Source: Candidatus Sabulitectum sp. (GTDB lineage Bacteria > Fermentibacterota > Fermentibacteria > Fermentibacterales > JCC-6). Taken from it: a stretch of DNA of 5,520 nucleotides. This document shows positions 1 to 5,237 of this stretch, piece after piece. Positions within the stretch are counted from its first letter, which is position 1; each line of letters starts with the position of its first letter. The stretch spans positions 1-5,520 of the forward strand of contig JAGLQD010000374.1 of assembly GCA_023136985.1 (NCBI GenBank). The letters are read 5' to 3'. The notes beneath the pieces are model-generated. The model was not told the DNA's origin. It did not search any database and saw nothing but the letters and a program-made list of their open reading frames with translations. Made by a program: the position numbers and the translations under genes.

Positions 1-111
1 CATCGTGGTAAAACCGGAAATGTCTATAAATACTGTTGTCGCCTCTATCTGACCCTTGCGGATTCTGTTGACAACCATATCATGAATAAAGCGTGGAATA
101 ACATCCAGCAA
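1..111 (-). CDS. Class III adenylate/guanylate cyclase domain protein, 5' end only (cut by window edge)
   Basis: Read on the minus strand, this frame gives 37 residues that start LLDVIPRFIHDM and end TVFIDISGFTTM at the window edge. The FIDISGFT stretch (residues 28-35) is the N-terminal metal-binding motif of class III nucleotidyl cyclases, with Asp30 as the expected first metal ligand. A cyclase domain this close to the N terminus, preceded by a VPRF-like segment, resembles the large cytoplasmic cyclase-ATPase-TPR signalling proteins; the rest of the gene lies outside, so this is inference. The start is uncertain. TTG at 111-109 follows a G5 run (ribosome-binding-like) by six bases. GTG at 141-139 is the only upstream alternative before an in-frame stop at 144-142. 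No ATG is available before residue 12. The gene is divergent from the secreted-protein genes at 468. The opposite strand is also open here, but the cyclase motif decides the strand. Confidence 0.75.
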   Translation of the reverse strand, partial: MLDVIPRFIHDMVVNRIRKGQIEATTVFIDISGFTTM

Positions 112-193
112 AAAGAACCCCCATAAAGGAGAAACAAACACTTACCACTTTAGAAAATGTAATATATCATCCTCTGGAAGGAAATAGCCCAAA

Positions 194-199
194 ATTATA
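194..199 (-). promoter_or_regulatory. Candidate -10 box for the cyclase gene
   Basis: The minus strand carries a perfect TATAAT here. No good -35 hexamer lies 16-18 bp upstream. That place is occupied by the AAGCAC/GTGCTT palindrome, so an activator-dependent or repressed promoter is possible. The expected start near 187 gives a leader of about 75 nt to the TTG start or 45 nt to the GTG start. Confidence 0.4.
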
Positions 200-211
200 G
201 ATTATGCGTGA

Positions 212-226
212 AAGCACTGTGTGCTT
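212..226. promoter_or_regulatory. Palindrome AAGCAC-N3-GTGCTT, possible operator
   Basis: Two perfect 6-bp arms are separated by TGT, with dyad symmetry typical of a dimeric regulator site. The centre lies about 32 bp upstream of the predicted cyclase transcription start, over the -35 position. The regulator is unknown. A chance palindrome cannot be excluded. Confidence 0.35.
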
Positions 227-386
227 AGATGGATTGGGACTGCCCCCACTTTTAATGTAGAGCCTTATTTACTGAGAATAGGTTCGAGTGTATTATCTGT
301 GGCACGCGGAACTTCGATCACTCAGGAAAAGGAAGACCATATAATCGTTTAGTTTCTATGTCTGATTTGCTTCATTGCCTTGTCCC

Positions 387-417
387 TTGACACGCCCCCC
401 CCATGCTCTTTCATATT
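387..417 (+). promoter_or_regulatory. Candidate promoter with a C8 run in the spacer
   Basis: A perfect TTGACA at 387-392 is followed by CATATT at 412-417 (spacer 19) or TTCATA at 410-415 (spacer 17). The spacer contains eight consecutive C at 395-402, so loss or gain of one C would change promoter spacing. The -10 match is weak, and a separate TATACT lies at 436-441. It is therefore uncertain which box is used. Confidence 0.35.
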
Positions 418-435
418 AGCTAGTAAACTTTCCAT

Positions 436-441
436 TATACT
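436..441 (+). promoter_or_regulatory. Alternative -10 box (TATACT) for the 468 gene
   Basis: TATACT matches the -10 consensus at five of six positions and would start RNA near 448, about 20 nt before the ATG. No clear -35 hexamer lies 16-18 bp upstream. It competes with the TTGACA-based promoter at 387-417. Confidence 0.3.
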
Positions 442-457
442 CTCTGGAGAAAGAAAC

Positions 458-461
458 GGAG
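458..461 (+). promoter_or_regulatory. Ribosome-binding site GGAG for the 468 gene
   Basis: GGAG lies six bases before the ATG at 468, a normal spacing, and supports this start. A second GGAG at 446-449 is too far upstream to serve it. Confidence 0.7.
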
Positions 462-467
462 ATACTA

Positions 468-3233
468 ATGAGGTCAGGAATAGCTATAGGGTCTCTTCTG
501 TTCACCAGCCTTGTTTTTCTATCAACTCTTTCCTACTCTGACAGCCCACCTGCCAACACAATCCCGATCATCTCAATGAAAACCGGGCAGGGTGATACAT
601 CCTGGGACATTACTCTTGATGTTATCTGCGAGCTGCTGTGGAACAATTTTGATGGTATCTGGGTCGAGGGATGGTTGTCCTTGTATCAGGGCACACCAGC
701 AGAACTCTGTGACAGCACTGGAGCAGTTATGGTGCTTGCTCCGTCAGAGCTTCAGCGATACAACAACTGCTCTCAAAATCGCTGGGCCAGATACTCTGTA
801 GCCTCTTTACAGGCAGACAACGCATTCATACATCCTGATTCCTTTTTCACTTCAATCGACAGCACTAATTACGCTACACAAATTATCAGTTCTCTCAACG
901 CCAGTTGTGATGACCTTGCAGACTATGAATCGAATTACGACTGCATCTGGTACTATGATATCTTTAACGAGGGACCCGCCTGGCAGTTAAACAGAATGAA
1001 TGATGACAGCTTAGTTTACGATGACTACTTTCCAAACATGTACACCCAGGACACATTGCTAAACCAGATTGACTCTACAGGAGTATTCTCCTGGATCAAG
1101 TGGAAATCTGATTCCATGTATACTGGTGATTTCCCTTCAGTCTCCGTTTGCTTCAGTTCCATCCATCATATTGACACCCTTGAATGGGGTGGTTGTGTTC
1201 CGGGAGTTATTGGTGGAACTCTTAACCAGCAGGCAAATTCAGTCAGAGCATATTTCAACACAAAGTATCTTCAGTATGCTTCTGCTGGACCATACGATAT
1301 CTATGACAACTTCCCTGAGAGAATTGATATGAACGCATACCCGGTAAGATTGGCTGGTTACACTTGGCAGACAACACCTCCTGATACAATCACCGTCCTT
1401 GGCAGAGCAACTGATCTCTGGATGCTTGAACACTACGAAGAGATATTGGATTCAACCTTTAATGCTGCAAGTAGCGGGCCCTTCCCGATCAACTACCATG
1501 CACAGGGGTTCGGGAGGACTGGGGGAAGCGCAATTTGGAAAATAAATGGGGATCCTCCAGACACGACCATTTGCTATTCCGCCTACAGCTACCGCATCCC
1601 CTCCCCAGCAGAGTTCAGAATGCTGTGCAATATCGGGTTACTCCGAGGAGCAAAGGGCGTATTTCCATACAGCATAAGAAGCTATACAGGATGGCATGAG
1701 GGTAAACTAGTTGCCCACGACACCGGTCTACTGGATGAGAACCTGATTCCTTTTGATGCTCCATATAAAGACTGGGTATACAGAGAGCGCCCAACAGGTG
1801 ATTACTACTACGCACCCCCCGATTCTCTGCCCCCCTGGACAGCAGCGGACGGCAGTCAGTTCGATCCGCTGTATTCGCTTCCGTCAAGACCAATTCTTGT
1901 CCCGAATGATCCGAAGAATCATGAATATTATCTGGAATGGAAGTTCGCAGCATACGCAAGGCTCTGGAACAGTGTTAGAAGAACCTTTGGACAGATAGCT
2001 CAGATTGCCCCTGAACTCTCCGGTCTATGGTGGTGGTTCGGCTATGAAGATGAAGCTTCTATTGACTTTGATGGGCAGTCAATTTCTTTGTATTTTGCAG
2101 ACCCGCAAATCAGAGTGTTCACAGATAGCACTGAAACTGATTGTTACCTTTTCTATGTGAACCGGTTCTGCAGGGCAAATAGCATTCCCTTTGAGATTGT
2201 TGTTTCTTCCGATGATTTTCCAGGAAACCCTCCGTTCACTGAATTTGCTTTGGATCACAGCAGAAGATTCCTGATTGAAGGCTCATTCTCCAGGCCCTCA
2301 ACCTACACCTTCCTTGACACACTTGATGCGGGTGAAGCAAGACTCCTTCAGATGATTGATCCTAATAGTCTTCCAGCAGATGTTCGTATTACAGATCCTG
2401 ATGTAGGTGTCATCCTGCCAGCAAAAGGAGACACACTTACAGACTACAGAAGTGTACCGGGAGAACAGATTGATGTTCTAGCAATGTTCTACAACATGGG
2501 AACAGAGTCGAAGGACAGTGTGAGGGTTGTCCTGTACAATGAGACAACTCAAGAAGTACTTGATAGAAGCTATGTTAGTTTTGATGGGCTTTCAACTGCG
2601 TCCTGCTGGACCACTGACAGGGATGGTGCCATCCTCAGCTGGACACCAAATTCAACTTATCTTGGTGCCAATGTGCTGAGCGTATCTGCAGAAACCTGGC
2701 ATGAAGAACCTGATTCAACTGATAACAGTGCAACCATTGTTTACATTGTTGATCCAAGAGACTATGCCACAGAGATTCTTGATGATCCCTGGGATATGAC
2801 CGAAGCAACCAGTAGTATTCCAGCTTGGTATACTAATGACATTGATACTTTAACTGGTTACTGGAACAGTTCAGCATATACAGATTCCATCACTGGAATG
2901 TTTGAGGGACAGCTGACAGATCCATCTGCATCAAACAAGCTGGTTCTAAACACAGGTTCTGGTGTTGGAGACTACATTGATGCTGACACTTACTTTAATT
3001 TGGCTCTTGCAGGCAGGTCGAAAGCAACTGTAGATATTGAACTTCACTGGATTGACGACGATGACAACTATCAACATACTGATATAGGAGAAGACTTTAC
3101 AGCAGTGGCCAGAGACATTGGTCCCATAGACATTTCCGCACTGAATCAGGGCTGGAGCGGTGATATTAAGAAGGTCTGGTTCGAGTTCGCCGGGGGGGAA
3201 TGTTGCCTCAAGTGTGCGCATTGGTTGGGTTAA
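468..3233 (+). CDS. Large secreted multidomain protein with glycoside-hydrolase-like TIM barrel; 3' end probably frameshifted
   Basis: As read, the protein has 921 residues. Residues 1-24 look like a signal peptide (one Arg, then a hydrophobic stretch to about LSYS). Residues ~30-410 resemble a glycoside-hydrolase clan A-like TIM barrel. WYYDIFNEGPAW (161-172) places an Asn-Glu pair (167-168) at the end of a strand, as the acid/base of that clan; RGAKGVFPYS (393-402) looks like a late barrel strand. Residues ~485-635 form a helix followed by beta structure. Residues ~636-765 look like a CARDB-type beta-sandwich (FYNMGTESKDSVRVVLYN). Residues ~770 to the end resemble a carbohydrate-binding jelly roll. 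The last 11 residues (ECCLKCAHWLG) read as out of frame. Dropping one G from the G7 run at 3192-3198 gives NVASSVRIGWVKLTE, a stop at 3246 and 925 residues. No C-terminal sorting domain is seen. The substrate is unknown. The family assignment is by motif only and could be wrong. Confidence 0.85.
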   Translation: MRSGIAIGSLLFTSLVFLSTLSYSDSPPANTIPIISMKTGQGDTSWDITLDVICELLWNNFDGIWVEGWLSLYQGTPAELCDSTGAVMVLAPSELQRYNNCSQNRWARYSVASLQADNAFIHPDSFFTSIDSTNYATQIISSLNASCDDLADYESNYDCIWYYDIFNEGPAWQLNRMNDDSLVYDDYFPNMYTQDTLLNQIDSTGVFSWIKWKSDSMYTGDFPSVSVCFSSIHHIDTLEWGGCVPGVIGGTLNQQANSVRAYFNTKYLQYASAGPYDIYDNFPERIDMNAYPVRLAGYTWQTTPPDTITVLGRATDLWMLEHYEEILDSTFNAASSGPFPINYHAQGFGRTGGSAIWKINGDPPDTTICYSAYSYRIPSPAEFRMLCNIGLLRGAKGVFPYSIRSYTGWHEGKLVAHDTGLLDENLIPFDAPYKDWVYRERPTGDYYYAPPDSLPPWTAADGSQFDPLYSLPSRPILVPNDPKNHEYYLEWKFAAYARLWNSVRRTFGQIAQIAPELSGLWWWFGYEDEASIDFDGQSISLYFADPQIRVFTDSTETDCYLFYVNRFCRANSIPFEIVVSSDDFPGNPPFTEFALDHSRRFLIEGSFSRPSTYTFLDTLDAGEARLLQMIDPNSLPADVRITDPDVGVILPAKGDTLTDYRSVPGEQIDVLAMFYNMGTESKDSVRVVLYNETTQEVLDRSYVSFDGLSTASCWTTDRDGAILSWTPNSTYLGANVLSVSAETWHEEPDSTDNSATIVYIVDPRDYATEILDDPWDMTEATSSIPAWYTNDIDTLTGYWNSSAYTDSITGMFEGQLTDPSASNKLVLNTGSGVGDYIDADTYFNLALAGRSKATVDIELHWIDDDDNYQHTDIGEDFTAVARDIGPIDISALNQGWSGDIKKVWFEFAGGECCLKCAHWLG
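3192..3198 (+). other. G7 homopolymer, probable frameshift site
   Basis: Seven G directly precede an abrupt change from a plausible beta-sandwich C terminus (KKVWFEFAGG) to a Cys-rich tail. With six G the frame continues with a strand-like sequence ending VRIGWVKLTE and stops at 3244-3246, where the stop codon overlaps the next gene's ribosome-binding site. This may be a sequencing or assembly error, a real mutation, or a slippage switch. Confidence 0.65.
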
Positions 3234-3244
3234 GCTGACTGAAT

Positions 3245-3250
3245 AGGAGG
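3245..3250 (+). promoter_or_regulatory. Strong ribosome-binding site AGGAGG for the second secreted-protein gene
   Basis: AGGAGG lies only two bases before the ATG at 3253 but eight bases before the ATG at 3259. The latter spacing is near ideal, so it decides the start of the downstream gene. The stop codon of the corrected upstream frame (3244-3246) overlaps it, suggesting translational coupling. Confidence 0.8.
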
Positions 3251-3258
3251 TAATGCAG

Positions 3259-4758
3259 ATGAGATATCCTCCAGTAATACTCGCAATGCTGGTAGTGCTC
3301 CTTATCACTTCAGTCTCTCAGGCAATGGATCCTCCTGTCATGATGTGGGAGAAGTGGTACTATACAAGTTATGATGGTGCAAAATTCTTCGATATTGAGC
3401 TCACAAGTTCTGGTAATCTTTTCATTACTGGTAGTGTCTATGACTATACAGCTCCGCTTCTAGATGGATACTCAGCTTTTTTAATGAATCAGAATGGTGA
3501 AGTTCTCTGGGAAGTTCACCACCCATGGTACACCGGCAGAGGCTTGGATGGTGCAGTTCTTCCCGACGGTTCTTTTGTTATAACAGGCAGAAGTGTAGAG
3601 ACACCCAGTGACACATATGCTCTTTTTATCATGAAGATTTCCCAGGAAGGTTCAATAGAATGGACCAAGGTGTATGACTATCCAGACACAAAAGAAGAGG
3701 GTTATGGCATTACTTGCCTGCCTGACGGCGGGTTCGCTGTCTGCGGAAAGGTACATGGCACCGGCACAATTAACGCAGGTCAAGCTTGGTTATTAAGAAC
3801 CGATGCATATGGTGATACCCTGTGGAGCAGAGAATGGGGTTCAACTGTTGCAAATTCCCCAGACTGGGGCAAGTCCGTCCTTTTTATAGATGGTAAGTTA
3901 TGCGTTCTGGCGCACGGATTAACTGAATCCCTACCAACATACGGAACTCACCTTCTCTTCTACGATCTGGATGGCAACTACTTGTATGGATCTGATTATC
4001 CGAATTTGTATTGGTACGGACCAGGTGACTTATGCGAAGCTTCCGATGGAGGAGTTACCTTTGTAACCAACACCCTGCCTGTTATCTGGCACACAGATCA
4101 ATTCGGAGAAACCCTCTGGTGGCATAACATTCCTGAACCATTTGGTTCAGGTACTAATCATGAGGGCTTCTGCATCAGACGGACGATGGACAGCGGATTT
4201 GTCTTCTCTGGATGGGGAGGCGAAACTCCTGAGTGGGATGAAAGATCCAGTACTGAATTATGTAACACTGAAAACAATCGCACATATGACACACAGGACG
4301 GCTGGCTGGCAAGATATGATTCAGACGGTGAACTGCTTTGGACTTTCCAGAATTGTCCAGGTAACAGCAATCACTTCTACTCGGTAGTTCAGCTTCCCCA
4401 GGGAGGGTACATTGCAGGAGGAACCTATGCCGGTAATGGTGCATATTTAGTTCGATATGCTCCAGAAACTGGTATTGAGAAAACTGAACCTGCACCTGAC
4501 TGTGAGATGAGCATCTCTCCCAATCCATTCAATTCAACGCTGTCTGTGAGTTTTACTCTGCAGGAGTCAATGGAAGTTTCACTAACTGTTTATGATCTCA
4601 GCGGAAGATTGATTGATACAGTAACAACTGGGTTTTTCCCTGCCGGTAACAGTACAGCAAACTGGACTGTTCAAGAAGGACTCTCCAGCGGATGCTATTT
4701 AGTAAGACTTGAATTGCCAAATAGAAATGTTATTAAGAACTGTATACTGTTGAAATAG
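3259..4758 (+). CDS. Secreted beta-propeller-like protein with C-terminal type IX-style sorting / FlgD-like domain
   Basis: The 499-residue product starts MRYPPVILAMLVVLLITS, a signal peptide with likely cleavage after SQA (residue 22). The body (~28-410) is built of repeats, each with an [NDEYF]G-x-x-[LE]W turn-strand followed by a [LTF]-x-[DQ][GS]-[GSK]-[FYL] strand ending near Gly. The turns fall at about residues 79, 130, 184, 282 and 356. This resembles PQQ/delta-60-type beta-propellers, which are usually scaffolds or binding proteins rather than enzymes. Residues ~418-499 form the C-terminal domain, with SPNPFNSTLSVSF, VYDLSGRLID, FPAGN and GCYLVRLE, as used for type IX secretion and surface attachment in FCB bacteria. 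ATG 3259 is preferred over ATG 3253 by spacing to AGGAGG. The gene follows its neighbour by 12 bp (corrected frame), so the two are probably one operon. The ligand is unknown. No terminator is evident just after the stop. Confidence 0.9.
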   Translation: MRYPPVILAMLVVLLITSVSQAMDPPVMMWEKWYYTSYDGAKFFDIELTSSGNLFITGSVYDYTAPLLDGYSAFLMNQNGEVLWEVHHPWYTGRGLDGAVLPDGSFVITGRSVETPSDTYALFIMKISQEGSIEWTKVYDYPDTKEEGYGITCLPDGGFAVCGKVHGTGTINAGQAWLLRTDAYGDTLWSREWGSTVANSPDWGKSVLFIDGKLCVLAHGLTESLPTYGTHLLFYDLDGNYLYGSDYPNLYWYGPGDLCEASDGGVTFVTNTLPVIWHTDQFGETLWWHNIPEPFGSGTNHEGFCIRRTMDSGFVFSGWGGETPEWDERSSTELCNTENNRTYDTQDGWLARYDSDGELLWTFQNCPGNSNHFYSVVQLPQGGYIAGGTYAGNGAYLVRYAPETGIEKTEPAPDCEMSISPNPFNSTLSVSFTLQESMEVSLTVYDLSGRLIDTVTTGFFPAGNSTANWTVQEGLSSGCYLVRLELPNRNVIKNCILLK

Positions 4759-4848
4759 ACTGATTGTAGAGCCAGCCTAGAGCCCTGATTCCTGGCGCCC
4801 CTGACACGATTCGAACGTGTGGCCATGCGGTTTAGGTAACCGAAGGTC

Positions 4849-4861
4849 CGCACGAAGTGCG
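4849..4861 (-). other. Insertion hairpin, distal repeat
   Basis: CGCAC and GTGCG form five pairs around a three-base loop. Position 4852 (A) pairs with 4858 (T). In the other copy the equivalent pair is G-C, so the stem is kept while both bases change. Confidence 0.75.
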
Positions 4862-4862
4862 C

Positions 4863-4880
4863 AACCGCCGCTCTGCGGTT
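4863..4880. other. GC-rich hairpin at the 5' border of the distal tRNA-derived segment
   Basis: AACCGC and GCGGTT form a six-pair stem with a six-base loop. An identical copy lies at 4993-5010. No T run follows on either strand, so it is a weak terminator candidate at best. In the tRNA sense the same GCGGTT can instead pair with the AACCGC of the anticodon arm, so two folds compete. Confidence 0.45.
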
Positions 4881-4920
4881 TCCGTCTTAACTATCATTCA
4901 TTCTTTGTTTTGAGATGATT

Positions 4921-5049
4921 CCTGGCGCCCCTGACACGATTCGAACGTGTGGCCATGCGGTTTAGGTAACCGAAGGTCCGCGCGAAGCGCGCAACCGCCG
5001 CTCTGCGGTTTCCGTCTTAATCATCATTCATGCTTTGTTTTGAGATATT
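4921..5049 (-). repeat. tRNA-Arg-derived tandem repeat, proximal copy (129 bp)
   Basis: This is the same unit as 4791-4920, directly abutting it and the tRNA gene. The tRNA-derived part is 4923-5004 and the insertion 4967-4992. Over the first 100 bp it differs from the distal copy only at 4982 (G for A) and 4988 (C for T), which pair with each other in the insertion hairpin. The tRNA-unrelated tail differs by three substitutions and a one-base deletion. A transcript starting upstream of the tRNA would run through this copy and then the distal one. Confidence 0.9.
4979..4991 (-). other. Insertion hairpin, proximal repeat
   Basis: CGCGC and GCGCG form five pairs around the same three-base loop. 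Positions 4982 (G) and 4988 (C) replace the A-T pair of the distal copy. Confidence 0.75.
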
Positions 5050-5051
5050 CC

Positions 5052-5128
5052 TGGCGCCCCTGACACGATTCGAACGTGTGGCCTACGGTTTAGGAAACCG
5101 CCGCTCTATCCTACTGAGCTACAGGGGT
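5052..5128 (-). tRNA. tRNA-Arg, anticodon CCU
   Basis: The minus strand folds as a 77-nt cloverleaf with encoded CCA. The D stem is GCTC/GAGC with a nine-base loop; the anticodon stem is GCGGT/ACCGT with loop TTCCTAA; the variable loop is AGGCC; the T arm is ACACG-TTCGAAT-CGTGT. The anticodon is CCT (complement of 5092-5094), which reads AGG arginine codons. The discriminator is G73. The acceptor stem has six pairs plus an A1-C72 mismatch (5128 against 5056), unusual for an elongator tRNA. The gene faces the secreted-protein operon tail to tail and is followed by two repeats made from its own 3' part. It is the only structurally complete copy of the three and is probably the functional gene. 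Confidence 0.93.
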
Positions 5129-5147
5129 AAAGGGCGAGACCCCCTTT
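5129..5147. other. Inverted repeat AAAGGG-N7-CCCTTT abutting the tRNA 5' end
   Basis: Perfect six-base arms surround a seven-base loop and end exactly at the predicted first base of the tRNA. In the tRNA precursor this would put a hairpin in the 5' leader at the RNase P cut site. Read on the plus strand it is followed by TAT after a T4 run, so it could also be a weak terminator for rightward transcripts. Confidence 0.45.
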
Positions 5148-5213
5148 TATCCAAAAAGTTTATGCCACTCTTTAACTATATCACCGTAATCTGTCTTTTT
5201 ATCACAGTAATCG

Positions 5214-5237
5214 AACGATGAAAATCTTTTCATCGTT
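5214..5237. promoter_or_regulatory. Perfect palindrome with 11-bp arms at the tRNA promoter start site
   Basis: AACGATGAAAA and TTTTCATCGTT flank a two-base centre. The element directly abuts the -10 box at 5238-5243 and covers the expected transcription start near 5231. It could be a repressor operator or a hairpin at the 5' end of the transcript. It lacks a downstream T run, so a terminator is less likely. Confidence 0.6.

Larger units (their letters stand above)
142..467. other. Divergent intergenic region
   Basis: This stretch separates the leftward cyclase gene from the rightward secreted-protein genes. I see no convincing gene. The longest ATG-started frame noticed (from 204) is only 18 codons and has no ribosome-binding site. 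The region holds a TATAAT box facing the cyclase, a palindrome at 212-226, a TTGACA box, a C8 run and a TATACT box facing the rightward genes. The central part (about 230-380) shows nothing recognisable. Confidence 0.7.
4791..4920 (-). repeat. tRNA-Arg-derived tandem repeat, distal copy (130 bp)
   Basis: In the tRNA sense, 4793-4874 matches the neighbouring tRNA-Arg from the 3' strand of the D stem through the anticodon arm, variable loop and T arm to the CCA. It lacks the 5' acceptor strand, the 5' half of the D arm and any partner for the acceptor 3' strand, so it cannot fold as a normal tRNA. A 26-nt insertion (4837-4862) interrupts the anticodon loop and contains a 5-bp hairpin. The base before the retained CCU anticodon is A, not the universal U33. 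The remaining ~46 bp (4875-4920) is unrelated to the tRNA and is shared with the proximal copy. Confidence 0.9.

Noticed and set aside
1..126. Plus-strand open frame of 41 codons ending in TAA at 126
   Set aside because: It overlaps the minus-strand cyclase start, which has a specific family motif. The plus translation matches nothing I recognise, and a frame this long is not rare by chance.
204..260. 18-codon plus-strand frame starting at the ATG at 204
   Set aside because: No ribosome-binding site, very short, and overlapping the palindrome.
3253..3258. ATG at 3253 as the start of the second secreted-protein gene
   Set aside because: It is only two bases from AGGAGG. The ATG at 3259 has eight-base spacing and gives a cleaner signal peptide.
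2946..3308. 120-codon minus-strand open frame across the end of the first secreted-protein gene, and other long overlapping frames inside both genes
   Set aside because: They lie antisense or out of frame to well-supported coding sequence, with unnatural composition and no start signals.
4767..4784. Direct repeat TAGAGCC (4767-4773 and 4778-4784), flanked by TGATT
   Set aside because: Short and of low complexity. No link to the tRNA repeats beyond the few bases shared at their border.
4791..4920. Complete, functional extra tRNA genes in the repeats
   Set aside because: The 5' acceptor strand and 5' D-arm are missing, U33 is replaced by A and the anticodon loop is interrupted. A normal cloverleaf cannot form.
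4791..5049. CRISPR array
   Set aside because: There are only two ~130-bp near-identical units without short unique spacers, and the repeated sequence is tRNA-derived.
5030..5221. 63-residue plus-strand open frame across the tRNA
   Set aside because: Most of it is the antisense of the tRNA-Arg gene (PLTRFERVAYGLGN is a typical translated tRNA complement). It has no ribosome-binding site.
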